This document shows positions 53,711-63,458 of a stretch of DNA of 64,000 nucleotides, piece by piece. Where the stretch lies: NCBI GenBank assembly GCA_017502085.1, contig JAFVVQ010000029.1:1-64000 (forward strand), given 5' to 3'. Within the stretch, counting starts at the first letter, position 1. Every line of letters starts with the position of its first letter. A model generated the notes under the pieces. That model had not been told where the DNA came from and did no database searches. It worked only from the letters and a program-made list of their open reading frames with translations. A program made the position numbers and the translations under genes. The DNA comes from Clostridia bacterium (GTDB taxonomy: Bacteria > Bacillota > Clostridia > Oscillospirales > Acutalibacteraceae).

Positions 53711-55006
53711 ATGAATAAAGTTTTCAACAGAATCGAATCCATTACGGGCAATGTTATCACCGTCAGGGCAGATGGTGTTCGCTACAATGAACTTGCACAG
53801 ATAAATACCCGTTTCGGCAAATCACTTGCACAGGTCAATAAGATTGACGGTGATATTGTTTCGCTTCAGGTTTTTGCGGGCGGCCAGGGTGTTTCGACGG
53901 GTGACGAGGTTCGTTTTCTCGGCCACGAAATGCGTGTTTCATTCAGTGAAGACCTGCTCGGCAGAATTTTCAACGGTTCGGGTGATCCGAGAGACAAAGG
54001 TCCCGCACTCACAGAAAATATGAAGCCCATCGGCGGACCTTCCGTCAACCCCACCAAGCGTATTCTTGCAAACCGCATGATGAGAACAAACATCCCGATG
54101 ATTGATATGTTCAACACTCTCGTTGTTTCGCAGAAGCTTCCGATATTCTCCATTTCGGGTGAACCCTATAATCAGCTTCTTGCAAGAATTGCCCTTCAGG
54201 CTGAAGCAGACGTTATCATCCTCGGCGGTATGGGTCTCAAATATGACGACTTCCTTTATTTTAAAGAAGAACTTTCAAACGGCGGGGCACTCAGCAAAAC
54301 CGTTATGTTCATTCATACCGCATCCGATCCTACCGTTGAATGTATGATGATTCCCGATATGGTACTTGCCGTTGCGGAACAGTTTGCATTGCAGAACAAG
54401 GACGTTCTTGTTCTTCTTACCGATATGACAAACTATGCCGATGCAATGAAAGAAATTGCCATCACTCAGGAACAGGTTCCCTCAAACCGAGGTTATCCGG
54501 GTGACCTTTATTCTCAGCTTGCCGCCCGATATGAAAAGGCTGTTGACTTTGCCGATTCGGGTTCCGTTACCGTTCTTGCGGTTACAACAATGCCCGGTGA
54601 CGACGTTACTCATCCCGTACCCGACAACACGGGTTACATCACGGAGGGTCAGTATTATCTCAAGGGTGGCAGAATCGAGCCTTTCGGTTCGCTTTCACGA
54701 CTCAAGCAGAACGTCAACGGTAAAACACGTAAAGACCACCGTGCACTTATGGATGCAATGATCCGTATGTATTCTTCGTATAAAGAAACCCTTGAAAAGA
54801 AGAATATGGGCTTTGCAATGTCACGCTGGGATGGAAAACTTCTTAAATACGGTCAGCTTTTTGAAAACAAACTTATGGATCTTTCAGTTAATCTTTCCCT
54901 TGAAGAAGCTCTTGACCTCGGCTGGAAAATTCTTTCAGAATGCTTCGAAAAGGACGAAACGGGCATAAAATCCGACCTTACAGACGAGTTCTGGCCCGTC
55001 AGATAA
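53711..55006 (+). CDS. V/A-type ATPase subunit B
   Basis: A 431-residue non-catalytic subunit. It begins [16 protein letters not shown], has the [15 protein letters not shown] stretch in place of a working P-loop, and the conserved [25 protein letters not shown]. The ATG at 53711 has GGTGAG 5 bases upstream; a GTG at 53705 overlapping subunit A is an alternative start. Confidence 0.97.
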   Translation: MNKVFNRIESITGNVITVRADGVRYNELAQINTRFGKSLAQVNKIDGDIVSLQVFAGGQGVSTGDEVRFLGHEMRVSFSEDLLGRIFNGSGDPRDKGPALTENMKPIGGPSVNPTKRILANRMMRTNIPMIDMFNTLVVSQKLPIFSISGEPYNQLLARIALQAEADVIILGGMGLKYDDFLYFKEELSNGGALSKTVMFIHTASDPTVECMMIPDMVLAVAEQFALQNKDVLVLLTDMTNYADAMKEIAITQEQVPSNRGYPGDLYSQLAARYEKAVDFADSGSVTVLAVTTMPGDDVTHPVPDNTGYITEGQYYLKGGRIEPFGSLSRLKQNVNGKTRKDHRALMDAMIRMYSSYKETLEKKNMGFAMSRWDGKLLKYGQLFENKLMDLSVNLSLEEALDLGWKILSECFEKDETGIKSDLTDEFWPVR

Positions 55007-55017
55007 GGAGGATTGAA

Positions 55018-55650
55018 GTGGCAAAAATCAAACTGACTAAAAATGAGTTGAAGATACAGAAGGATGCCCTCAAAATGTATCGGAGATATTTGCCTACTCT
55101 GACACTCAAAAAACAACAGCTTCAGGCTGAAATCCGCACGATTGAAGCAAAAGCGGAAACGGTAAGAAAGAAAAAAGAAGACCTTGAAAGAGGCTTCGGT
55201 TCGTGGATTGCCGTTTTCAGCGAAACGGAGGCATTCCCCGAAGGAATAATCACCGTAAGCAACATCCGTAAAGGTACGGGTAATATTGCGGGTGTTTCAA
55301 TTCCCGTGTATGAGGGTGCGGATTTCTCCAGGGCAGACTATGATTTATATGAAACTCCGCTGTGGGTCGATTTAGCCGCAAATCATATGGAAAAGGCTAT
55401 GTCACTCGATCTGGAAGCGGAAGTGTTGGAGGAGCAGGTCAGACTTCTCGAAGAGGAGCTTCGTGCAACCTCGCAGAGAGTAAATCTGTTTGAAAAAGTC
55501 AAAATCCCCGAAACAGAGGCAAACATCAAAAAAATCTCAATTTATATGGCGGATCAGCAGGTGAGTGCCGTTGTCCGCTCCAAGATTTCAAAACGCAAAA
55601 TTGCGGCACGCAATGAAACATCTTCGGAAACGGAGGTATGGTCATTATGA
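55018..55650 (+). CDS. V/A-type ATPase subunit D
   Basis: A 210-residue central-shaft subunit with two long coiled-coil helices (TKNELKIQKDALKMYRRYLP at the start, RVNLFEKVKIPETEANIKKI near the end). The GTG at 55018 is the start, with AAGGAGG 6 bases upstream; the frame extends further up only into subunit B. No subunit F gene follows. Confidence 0.92.
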   Translation: MAKIKLTKNELKIQKDALKMYRRYLPTLTLKKQQLQAEIRTIEAKAETVRKKKEDLERGFGSWIAVFSETEAFPEGIITVSNIRKGTGNIAGVSIPVYEGADFSRADYDLYETPLWVDLAANHMEKAMSLDLEAEVLEEQVRLLEEELRATSQRVNLFEKVKIPETEANIKKISIYMADQQVSAVVRSKISKRKIAARNETSSETEVWSL

Positions 55651-57569
55651 TAGTGCCTATGAAAAAGGTTTCTCTCATAATTATGGGAGATAAAAAATCC
55701 GAAACACTCAGCAAACTCCGTAAGCTCGGTATTCTTCATATCGAATCAGTTGAGGGATCCGGCAAGAAACTCGAGGAACTTAAAGAGGCGGTATCGCTCC
55801 TTGAAAGCGCACTTTTCAGCGTTTCGGAAAAGAAAAACAAAAAGATAAAGCAAGAAAACGTTGACAGTGAAAAAGCATTTTCCGTTGCGAAACAGATAAT
55901 TTCTCTTGAAGAAGAAAAGAAGCTTTGTTCGGCTGAAAAGATTACTCTTTCCGCAGAACTTGACCGCATTGCCGCCTGGGGCGAAATCGACCCCGCAGAG
56001 TTCGGCGGACTGAAAGAAAAAGGCATCGGTATTTCGCTGTATGAAATGCCGCTTAAAGAATACGGCAATCTCGGTGAGAATGTAAAAACTCTGTCGATAG
56101 AGAAAACAAAATCTTCCGTGAAGTTTTTGCTGATTGAATCGGGAACAGAGGAAGAAACGGAAATTGTCAATTCCTTAAAGACATACCGATTTGAAATGCC
56201 CGCAACTTCGACGGCTGAAATCAAAGAAAAACTCGGTAACACAAATAGTCGCATTGAAGAGATTGACGAAAAGATTTCATCATTCGCAGGGGTTGCCGAC
56301 AGCATAAAAACGGCAATCAGAGCTTATGAAAAAGAAATTGAGTTCGAGGTATATGAGACGGGCATGGCAAACGAAACCTTGTCCGCTGACGGAAAATCCG
56401 TTGCTTATTTTACGGGATATGTTGAAGAAGAAAATCTTGAAAAGCTCAAAAGCACGGCAAAAGAGAATTCGTGGGGTCTTCTCGTTGAAGAACCTACCGA
56501 AGAGGACAACGTTCCCACCAAACTGAAAAACAACAAGTTTGTCAGTCTCATTTATCCGCTGACCGATTTCCTCGGCACCGTTCCCGGTTACTTTGAATAT
56601 GATATTTCCGGCTGGTTTCTCGGATTTATCCTCATTTTCTTCGGAATTATTTTCGGAGATGGTGGTTACGGACTTCTTATCACCGGGGTTACGGGAATTC
56701 TGATTGCAAAAACACTTGCGGCAAAGAAAAAAGTTTCCCCCGCATTCTTATTGGTAGGCTTGTTTGGTTTGTCAACAATCCTTTGGGGAACGCTGACCTG
56801 CACGTGGTTCGGCCTTTCTCCCGAACAGATTCCCGAATGGCTTCAGAAACTGTCAGTTCCCGTTATTTCAAACGTTTATGCTGACAGAATCTGGTGTCCT
56901 CCGTGGACAAACGGCGAATACGGTCTTACAACCGCACAGAATCTGCAGATATTCTGCTTCTCGCTGGCTCTTGTTCAGCTTACCGTTGCGCACCTGAAAG
57001 TGGCGGCACGCAACAGAAAATCAATAAAGATTCTCGGAGATATCGGAGCAATTATGCAGCTTGTCGGCATTTTTTATGTGGTGCTCAGCTTTGTTGTCAA
57101 TGCTCAGGTTTTCCCGTTCGGTCTTGTGATAAGCGGCATTCCCGTGGGCACGGTTGCACTCGTGCTTGTTATAGTTGGCTTTGTTATGAGCTTCGTGTTC
57201 TCAAACTATAACGGAAGCATCGGCAAATCAATTCTTGAAAGTCTCAAGAATATCGTTTCCGTTCTGCTCGGCGTTGTCAACGTTTTTTCGGATATTGTTT
57301 CGTATATCCGTCTGTGGGCTGTCGGTCTTGCGGGCGCAGCGATATCTGCAACGGTCAATGAACTTGCAAGTCCCTTGCTCGGTAATTTCTTATTTATGAT
57401 TATTGCAATAGTACTTCTTGTGTTCGGTCACGGACTGAATATGATTCTGAACGTGCTTTCGGTTATCGTTCACGGAATCAGACTCAACACATTGGAGTTC
57501 TCATCGCATCTTGATATGTCCTGGAGCGGACATAAATTCAGACCATTTGAAGAACAAATTGAAAATTAA
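55647..57569 (+). CDS. V/A-type ATPase subunit I (a)
   Basis: A 640-residue membrane subunit. The N-terminal cytoplasmic half (about 310 residues) contains coiled-coil arms. The C-terminal half has about seven or eight helices and the ion-path Arg in SYIRLWAVGLAGAAIS, with GDGGYGL and GHGLNMILN nearby. The ATG at 55647 overlaps the D stop (ATGA); the ATG at 55638 is possible but is only one base from the GGAGG. Confidence 0.95.
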   Translation: MIVPMKKVSLIIMGDKKSETLSKLRKLGILHIESVEGSGKKLEELKEAVSLLESALFSVSEKKNKKIKQENVDSEKAFSVAKQIISLEEEKKLCSAEKITLSAELDRIAAWGEIDPAEFGGLKEKGIGISLYEMPLKEYGNLGENVKTLSIEKTKSSVKFLLIESGTEEETEIVNSLKTYRFEMPATSTAEIKEKLGNTNSRIEEIDEKISSFAGVADSIKTAIRAYEKEIEFEVYETGMANETLSADGKSVAYFTGYVEEENLEKLKSTAKENSWGLLVEEPTEEDNVPTKLKNNKFVSLIYPLTDFLGTVPGYFEYDISGWFLGFILIFFGIIFGDGGYGLLITGVTGILIAKTLAAKKKVSPAFLLVGLFGLSTILWGTLTCTWFGLSPEQIPEWLQKLSVPVISNVYADRIWCPPWTNGEYGLTTAQNLQIFCFSLALVQLTVAHLKVAARNRKSIKILGDIGAIMQLVGIFYVVLSFVVNAQVFPFGLVISGIPVGTVALVLVIVGFVMSFVFSNYNGSIGKSILESLKNIVSVLLGVVNVFSDIVSYIRLWAVGLAGAAISATVNELASPLLGNFLFMIIAIVLLVFGHGLNMILNVLSVIVHGIRLNTLEFSSHLDMSWSGHKFRPFEEQIEN

Positions 57570-57580
57570 GGAGAATTATT

Positions 57581-58006
57581 ATGAATTTCGGACAGTTAGC
57601 AACAGCTCTGGCAATGGGTATTGCCGCAATCGGTTCTGCAATAGGTATCGGCATCGCAGGTCAGGCATCAATCGGCGCATGGAAAAAGTGCTATATGAGC
57701 AATAAGGCTGCGCCTTTCATCCTTACGGTTTTTGCCGGTGCACCTCTTACACAGACTATCTACGGCTTCCTTCTTATGCAGCAGATGAGTTCGGCGGATG
57801 CAGACCCCTCATTCCTTTTCGGTCTCGGTATTGCATCAGGCGTTGCAATGGCAGTTTCCGCTGTTGTTCAGGGTAAAGCCGGTGCCGCTGGTGCAGATGC
57901 TCTTGCAGAAACAGGCAAAGGCTTCTCGCAGTATATCACCGTTGTCGGTCTTTGCGAAACAGTTGCTCTTTTTGCACTCGTTTTCAGCATGGTCGCACTT
58001 GGATAA
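57581..58006 (+). CDS. V/A-type ATPase subunit K (proteolipid)
   Basis: A 141-residue four-helix proteolipid, the duplicated V-type form with one ionisable Glu (LCETVALFALV in helix 4). Helix 2 has PLTQTIYG and helix 3 VVQGKAGAAG. These match four of the five sodium ligands known from Enterococcus hirae NtpK (Thr64, Gln65, Gln110, Glu139), so sodium coupling is plausible. GGAG precedes the ATG, and a terminator follows. Confidence 0.95.
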   Translation: MNFGQLATALAMGIAAIGSAIGIGIAGQASIGAWKKCYMSNKAAPFILTVFAGAPLTQTIYGFLLMQQMSSADADPSFLFGLGIASGVAMAVSAVVQGKAGAAGADALAETGKGFSQYITVVGLCETVALFALVFSMVALG

Positions 58007-58018
58007 TAACAATTAATC

Positions 58019-58058
58019 AACACAAAAAGCCGACGGTAATCCGTCGGCTTTTTGTGTT
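58019..58058. terminator. Terminator after the V/A-type ATPase operon
   Basis: AACACAAAAAGCCGACGG pairs with CCGTCGGCTTTTTGTGTT around a TAAT loop. It can act in both directions and would also end the minus-strand ACT/ligase transcript. Confidence 0.9.
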
Positions 58059-58182
58059 CATAAAACTGTCCGAACTTCAGCCTCGCTTTTTGACAATCTG
58101 CGGTAGCGTGATTCGGATAAACAAGAGTCTGAAAGTGGGGGGCTGTGATGCTGCCCTGATTCGATAACGGATGCCCCTGTGC

Positions 58183-58614
58183 TTACAACTTGCAGATATC
58201 CTCGTTGGTTATAAGATGAAGACCGGCGTTTTCCAGTGCTGATTCAACAGCGTCGTTATCCTCAACGCGAAGAACAACGTAGGCGTGTTTTTCCGTTCTT
58301 GCCATAAATGCATAGAGATATTCAACGTTTATGTTTGCCTTGTCGAGAACGTTGAGTGCTGCAGTGAGTGCACCGGGTTTGTCGCCGATTTTAACACCCA
58401 CAACATTGATTATTTTGATAAGATATCCGTTTTCTTCGAGGATTTTTGTTGCGGCAGTTTCGTTATCAACAATAAGACGAAGAATACCGAAGTCCTCTGT
58501 TTCGGCAATTGAAAGAGCACGGATATTTATGTTATTCTTTGCAAGAATATCTGTAACCGAAACAACTGTTCCTTTTCTGTTCTGAACGAAAACCGTTAAC
58601 TGTCTGATAGCCAT
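58183..58614 (-). CDS. Double-ACT-domain protein
   Basis: A 143-residue protein made of two ACT domains (residues 1-65: LTVFVQNRKGTVVSVTDIL; residues 70-140: VVGVKIGDKPGALTAALNVL), which bind amino acids. It is the regular neighbour of phenylacetate-CoA ligases in anaerobes and probably senses an aromatic amino acid. It lies 15 bases after the ligase gene and shares its T-box-controlled transcript. Confidence 0.9.
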   Translation of the reverse strand: MAIRQLTVFVQNRKGTVVSVTDILAKNNINIRALSIAETEDFGILRLIVDNETAATKILEENGYLIKIINVVGVKIGDKPGALTAALNVLDKANINVEYLYAFMARTEKHAYVVLRVEDNDAVESALENAGLHLITNEDICKL

Positions 58615-58629
58615 TTTTTATTTCTCCTC

Positions 58630-59937
58630 TCAGATTAATTTGCGTTTGTCAATAACACGGACTGCTTTGCCTTCGCTTCGTGCAATGCTCTTTGGAGCAA
58701 CAAGGTGAACTGTAGGATTGATGCCGAGCATTGTTTTCATTGCCCCTGCAAGAGATTTTTCCATTGCGATTATTTCGCTGACCTTGTCGGTGAACTTATC
58801 GGAAGTCATCTCAACATTAACATCAAACGTATCGTTGTTTTTTACGCGGTCAACGATAATCTGATAATTGGGTTCATATCCTTCGTTGAGAAGAACGGTT
58901 TCAATCTGGCTAGGGAATACGTTTACACCTCTGATGATGAGCATATCGTCTGTTCTGCCCATCGGTTTTGCCATCTTGATAAGAGTTCTTCCGCAGGAGC
59001 ATTTCTTGCGTGAAAGAACGCATATGTCACGGGTACGGTAACGCAGAAGCGGGAACGCTTCTTTGTCAAGAGAAGTGAAAACAAGTTCACCCTTACTTCC
59101 CTCGGGAAGAACTTCGCCGGTTTCGGGGTCGATGATTTCGGCGTAGAAGTGGTCTTCGTTAACGTGCATACCGGTCTGTTCTTCGCATTCGAATGCTACA
59201 CCGGGTCCCGAAGTTTCGGTTAGACCGTAAATATCATATGCCTTGATGCCGAGTGTCTTTTCGATTCCTCTGCGCATTTCTTCTGTCCAGGGCTCCGCAC
59301 CGAAGATACCTGCTTTCAGAGGAATATCTTCAGGCTTATATCCTTGTTCTTTGAGTGTTTCGCCGATGTATGCGGCATAAGACGGGGTGCAACAAAGAAT
59401 GGTTGCGTTAAGATCGGTCATGAACTGAATTTGTCTTTCAGTGTTGCCCGATGACATCGGAAGAGTAAGACAGCCTACCTTATGTGAACCTCCGTTGAGA
59501 CCCGGACCGCCTGTGAAAAGTCCGTAGCCGTAAGCTACCTGGCAAACGTCTTTCTTTGTTCCGCCGACCGCTGTAATGGCTCTTGCACAGCAATCTTCCC
59601 ACAAATCAACGTCATGCTGAGTGTAGAATGCAACTACACGGCGACCTGTTGTGCCGGATGTTGACTGAATGCGGACACACTCATCAAGAGGCTTTGCAAG
59701 AAGTCCGTAGGGGTAAGCATCGCGAAGGTCGGCTTTTGTGAGGAAGGGGAGTTTGTGCAAATCTTCGATTCCGTTGATATCTTCAGGTTTAACGCCTTTT
59801 TCATCCATAAGATTGCGGTAATAGGGTACGTTTTCGTAAACGTGTTTTACCTGCCTGATGAGTTTTTCCGACTGGAGCTTTCTCATTTCTTCAAGAGGCA
59901 TCGTTTCAATTTCTTTCTGATAGTAATTCTGCGACAT
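58630..59937 (-). CDS. paaK: Phenylacetate-CoA ligase
   Basis: A 435-residue adenylate-forming enzyme that activates phenylacetate (or a related aryl acid from amino-acid fermentation) with ATP and CoA. Motifs: QSTSGTTGRRV (P-loop-like), YGLTETSGPG, and the C-terminal RTRDICV and GRTDDMLIIRGVNVFPSQIE. A Cys pair in SRKKCSCG is typical of anaerobe ligases. The ATG at 59937 (MSQNYYQKE) is preferred to a TTG nine bases earlier that touches the ribosome site. A phenylalanine-type T-box leader controls it. Confidence 0.93.
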   Translation of the reverse strand: MSQNYYQKEIETMPLEEMRKLQSEKLIRQVKHVYENVPYYRNLMDEKGVKPEDINGIEDLHKLPFLTKADLRDAYPYGLLAKPLDECVRIQSTSGTTGRRVVAFYTQHDVDLWEDCCARAITAVGGTKKDVCQVAYGYGLFTGGPGLNGGSHKVGCLTLPMSSGNTERQIQFMTDLNATILCCTPSYAAYIGETLKEQGYKPEDIPLKAGIFGAEPWTEEMRRGIEKTLGIKAYDIYGLTETSGPGVAFECEEQTGMHVNEDHFYAEIIDPETGEVLPEGSKGELVFTSLDKEAFPLLRYRTRDICVLSRKKCSCGRTLIKMAKPMGRTDDMLIIRGVNVFPSQIETVLLNEGYEPNYQIIVDRVKNNDTFDVNVEMTSDKFTDKVSEIIAMEKSLAGAMKTMLGINPTVHLVAPKSIARSEGKAVRVIDKRKLI

Positions 59938-59987
59938 TTTTGACAACCCTTTCTGGTTTTTGGATTTCGGATTGTGAAGTCGGCGAA

Positions 59988-60030
59988 TAAAAAAACGCCC
60001 TCCGCATTCCGATAAAGAATACAGAGGACG
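59988..60030 (-). terminator. T-box-controlled terminator
   Basis: A 14-pair stem (with a few G-U pairs), loop TTTATCG, then a run of seven T on the minus strand, just before the ligase gene. Confidence 0.88.
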
Positions 60031-60272
60031 AGAAAATTTTAATCCCGTGGTACCACCTCAGTTCGTTGCCATCTCACGGTAGCAACCTTGTCGGGTACTG
60101 ACATACCCTAGTTCTGTAACGGGAACTCCCGTTGCGTCCTACTAAAGATTACTCTTATTCAGCGCACTGCTAACAGAATGAATTCGAGAAGGACTCCCTC
60201 ATTGCCTCGCACCACCCGGCAACTCTCTCCAGATTCTTTCCGACCTACTGGTTTCTGCTCATCGCATTTATT
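59988..60272 (-). promoter_or_regulatory. T-box leader, probably phenylalanine-specific
   Basis: On the minus strand the leader contains the T-box antiterminator motif AGGTGGTACCACGGG (within 60041-60065) and a Stem I with an AGTA loop-E motif (60246-60249) opposite CGAA. The three bases after CGAA are UUC (60180-60182), followed by A, where the specifier codon should be, so tRNA-Phe is the best guess. The terminator at 59988-60030 (CGTCCTCTGTATTC against GAATGCGGAGGGCG, then seven T) is exclusive with the antiterminator. Uncharged tRNA would switch on the ligase/ACT operon. Confidence 0.92.
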
Positions 60273-60278
60273 GACTTG

Positions 60279-60307
60279 AATATAGCACTCGAAAAAGCTT
60301 TTGTCAA
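60279..60307 (-). promoter_or_regulatory. Promoter of the T-box operon
   Basis: On the minus strand perfect TTGACA (60302-60307), 17 bases, TATATT (60279-60284). Confidence 0.8.
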
Positions 60308-60402
60308 CACTTTTTTTGAAATTTTTCCGAAAAAATTCTGCCTTTATTTTATAAAGATTTTTTAAAATATTTTGCAAAAACAAGACCTTGTTTTCTTTGG
60401 AA

Positions 60403-61959
60403 TTATGTTTCTTTATAGCATTCAAAGATTTCTTCAATGCGTTCCGATTCAGCTTTTTTGTTTTTCGTGAAAGCACTTACAAGAGGAACGATTATCATTG
60501 AAACAGCCATTGCAGTAACACCCATTTCAGGTGATTTTGCTGCTGCGGCGGAGAATCCCGATTGCAGGGAAATCACGAGTGTTGCACCGCCAACGGTGAT
60601 AAGACCCGAAAGAACACCTGCAAATGCACCGACTTTTGTGATATTCTTTGAGAATAATCCCCAGATGTAAGGACCTATGAAGCAACCTGAAACAACACCC
60701 CAGGAAAAAGACATAAGGCTGACAATAATGGGAATGTTACGGGTTGCAAAGATGAATGAACAAATAACAAATGCAAGGCAAAGAACTCTTGTCAAAAGCA
60801 TTTGATTTTCAGGTTTTGTTTCCTTTTTCCTTAAAGCGGGGATGAGATCAACCGCAACTGCCGAAGCAGATGTGAGAACAACTGACTGAAGTGTTGACAT
60901 TGAAGCCGAAAGAAGAAGAATCATTATAATGGCAAGAAGAATATTTCCCAATGTTCCGTTGCCGAGAACTTCCGTAAGAAGAGTGGGGATAACGGCATCA
61001 ATACCGCCTTTGGGAAGCTTACCGCCAAGAACGAGTCTTGAGGTTGAACCGATAAGATATGCGCCGCAACCGATAACAGTACAGAAAATTGTTGAAATAA
61101 TTGTACCTCTCTTAATGGCAGCGGTATCTTTGATTGCGTAGAATTTGCCTATCATCTGAGGAAGTCCCCATGTACCGAAGCTGGTAAGCATAATGTTGAA
61201 GCAAAGGAATTTGAATGAAGAACCGCCGAATATATTTGTCAGCTGATCGCCTGTTACGGGATTGGGATCATCGGGGAGTGGCTTGAAGTTAGAAAGATTA
61301 TCTATAAGACTGCTGATTCCTTCAACACTTCCGTGACGAAGAACAGCAATAACAAGCAAAATAACACCTGCAATCATAATAATACCTTGCACAAGGTCGG
61401 TATAGGAGGTTGCAATGTATCCGCCCGCAACAAGATAAACAGCCGTAAGGCAAGCAATCAGAAGCATCCAGACCCAGGTTTCAACGCCGGGAAAAACAGA
61501 GCTGAAAAGCGAACCGAGACCCTTGTAAACAGCAGCTGAGTACGGGACAAGAAAAACAAAGATAATAACTGAGGCAAGAATTTTCATACCTTTTGAGTTG
61601 TATCGTTTTTCAAAGTAGTCGGGCATGGTTCGTGCGTTCAGTTTTTTTGTCATTTTTCTTGTGCGGTTAGCGAAAAGAAGCCATGAAAGCAAACAACCGA
61701 GAACAGCGTTTCCGACACCGATCCATATTGCACCAATGCCGATGTTCCAACCGTGCTGACCCGCATAACCGACAAAAACAACAGCTGAAAAATATGTGGT
61801 TCCGTAAGCGAATGCAGTTGCCCATGCACCGATATTTCTGCCTCCGATAAGGAATCCGTCAAGTGTTTTTGATTTTCCGTAGCTGAAGCAGCCGATAAGA
61901 ATCATAATGATTGCATACGCGGCAAGAGCAACGATGGTAAAAACCTGTGTGTCTGTCAT
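60403..61959 (-). CDS. Sodium:solute symporter (SSS family)
   Basis: A 518-residue membrane protein with 13 helices and the SSS/SLC5 pattern: YGKSKTLDGFLIGGRNIG near the start, AFAYGTTYFSAVVFVGYAG, and the helix-5 region YLVAGGYIATSYTDLVQGI, which lines the sodium site. Such symporters import pantothenate, proline, sugars or organic acids; the substrate is not evident. The ATG at 61959 has AGGAGG 7 bases upstream; an in-frame start 39 bases earlier has none. It is divergent from a LysR gene, its likely regulator. Confidence 0.9.
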   Translation of the reverse strand: MTDTQVFTIVALAAYAIIMILIGCFSYGKSKTLDGFLIGGRNIGAWATAFAYGTTYFSAVVFVGYAGQHGWNIGIGAIWIGVGNAVLGCLLSWLLFANRTRKMTKKLNARTMPDYFEKRYNSKGMKILASVIIFVFLVPYSAAVYKGLGSLFSSVFPGVETWVWMLLIACLTAVYLVAGGYIATSYTDLVQGIIMIAGVILLVIAVLRHGSVEGISSLIDNLSNFKPLPDDPNPVTGDQLTNIFGGSSFKFLCFNIMLTSFGTWGLPQMIGKFYAIKDTAAIKRGTIISTIFCTVIGCGAYLIGSTSRLVLGGKLPKGGIDAVIPTLLTEVLGNGTLGNILLAIIMILLLSASMSTLQSVVLTSASAVAVDLIPALRKKETKPENQMLLTRVLCLAFVICSFIFATRNIPIIVSLMSFSWGVVSGCFIGPYIWGLFSKNITKVGAFAGVLSGLITVGGATLVISLQSGFSAAAAKSPEMGVTAMAVSMIIVPLVSAFTKNKKAESERIEEIFECYKET

Positions 61960-62024
61960 TTTTGTTACCTCCTGTCTTAAAACCTGAAAAATCGTCATTT
62001 AAGACTTGATTTTGTCCGGTTTTG

Positions 62025-62053
62025 ATTATATAATGAGTTTTGCTATCGGTCAA
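62025..62053 (-). promoter_or_regulatory. Promoter of the sodium symporter gene
   Basis: On the minus strand TTGACC (62048-62053), 17 bases, perfect TATAAT (62025-62030) in the 148-base divergent gap with the LysR gene. The -10 box sits in the palindrome ATTATATAAT. Confidence 0.75.
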
Positions 62054-62107
62054 ACAAATAGTTTTAATGGTTACTATTAATATTTTCGATGTCAGGAGGC
62101 GGATAAA

Positions 62108-62998
62108 ATGGAATTGCGTAATCTTACTACTTTTATCCATGTTGCGGAACTGGGAAGTTTTACAAAAGCTGCCGAGTTGCTCGGGTATTCGCAGTCAACG
62201 GTCTCATTTCAGATCAAACAGCTTGAAGAAGAACTGGGTTGTCTTTTGTTCGAAAGAATCAATCACACAATCACGTTAACCGAGCGCGGTCACGAGCTTG
62301 TATCATATGCACATCGGATTTGTGCTCTGACCGATGAATTCAAAGAAAGCATCGCTGTGGAAGAAGCTCTCAGCGGTCATATAAATCTTGTAACACCTGA
62401 TTCTGTGTGCGAGGAAATGATTAATTCTCATTATATAGAATTTCATAATAAATATCCCGACATTTCGATCAAATTCACCACCGCTGATACTCATGTTATG
62501 TTTGATATGCTTGACCATAACGAAGCAGACTTGATTATTACTCTTGACAGTCATTCTTATCATAAAGATTATATCATTGCAAAAGAAGAATTAATTTCCA
62601 TGCATATGGTTGCAAGTTCAAAATCAAAGTTTGCGGGTGTCAAAGGTCTTATGATGAAAAATATAATCAACGAACCGTTTATACTGACCGAATACGGTCA
62701 GGGATACCGACGGGTATTTGATAAAGAACTTGCCAGGAAATCTCTGTTTATTACGCCTGTTCTTGAAATCGGAAGAACGGATATTATAACGTCAATGGTT
62801 TCACAAAGCGAAATGATTTCTTATCTTCCCGATTTTGTAACAAAGCCTTTTCTTGATTCGGGAGAACTGTGTTATCTCGATGTTTGCGACGTAAATATTG
62901 ACATTTGGAAACAGCTTATTTATCACAAAAACAAATGGCTTTCCAAAAGCATGAAAACCGTCATTGAATATATAAAATCAAAGGAATTTTCAGATTAA
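62108..62998 (+). CDS. LysR-family transcriptional regulator
   Basis: A 296-residue regulator. The N-terminal winged HTH reads NLTTFIHVAELGSFTKAAEL then SQSTVSFQIKQLEEELG, the standard LysR pattern; residues 90-290 form the periplasmic-binding-like effector domain. AGGAGG precedes the ATG. Divergence from the sodium symporter suggests it controls that gene, and the thioesterase 25 bases downstream is likely in its own operon. Confidence 0.93.
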   Translation: MELRNLTTFIHVAELGSFTKAAELLGYSQSTVSFQIKQLEEELGCLLFERINHTITLTERGHELVSYAHRICALTDEFKESIAVEEALSGHINLVTPDSVCEEMINSHYIEFHNKYPDISIKFTTADTHVMFDMLDHNEADLIITLDSHSYHKDYIIAKEELISMHMVASSKSKFAGVKGLMMKNIINEPFILTEYGQGYRRVFDKELARKSLFITPVLEIGRTDIITSMVSQSEMISYLPDFVTKPFLDSGELCYLDVCDVNIDIWKQLIYHKNKWLSKSMKTVIEYIKSKEFSD

Positions 62999-63023
62999 TT
63001 CAGTTAAGGAGAAAGTGATACAA

Positions 63024-63425
63024 ATGGAAAACAAGAAATCTCTGGAAGAAGTAAGAAAGATATTTGAAGGGGACAGATTCGCAACGGAAAACGGAGCTGT
63101 GATAGAAGAAATCGGAGAACGCAGTGCTGTCTGCAGTCTGATCATTACGGATTCTCACCGCAATGCAATGGGTGCTGTGATGGGTGGAACATATTTTATG
63201 TTAGCGGATTTTGCCTTTGCGGTTGCGGCGAACTGGGAAAAGATGGGGTGTGTGTCATTGCGTTCGGATATTTCTTTTCTCGGAGCTGCCAAAGGCGAAA
63301 AACTGATTGCAAAAGCAGTTTGCATAAAAGACGGAAGAACAACGGCGTGTTATCGTGTTGATGTGACAGATAATCTGGGAAATCTGACAGCCGTAGTGAC
63401 AGTGACCGGATGTCATGTCGGCTAA
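63024..63425 (+). CDS. PaaI-type hotdog thioesterase
   Basis: A 133-residue hotdog-fold acyl-CoA thioesterase. The conserved region NAMGAVMGGTYFMLADFAFA has the active-site Asp of the PaaI group, and a final TVTGCHVG strand is typical. It would hydrolyse aryl- or acyl-CoA, fitting the phenylacetate-CoA ligase 3 kb away. AAGGAG is 12 bases before this ATG and 3 bases before an in-frame GTG at 63015, so the exact start is open. Confidence 0.87.
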   Translation: MENKKSLEEVRKIFEGDRFATENGAVIEEIGERSAVCSLIITDSHRNAMGAVMGGTYFMLADFAFAVAANWEKMGCVSLRSDISFLGAAKGEKLIAKAVCIKDGRTTACYRVDVTDNLGNLTAVVTVTGCHVG

Positions 63426-63458
63426 GGCAGGTTGTTGAAAAAAAGTAAGCATAAAGAT

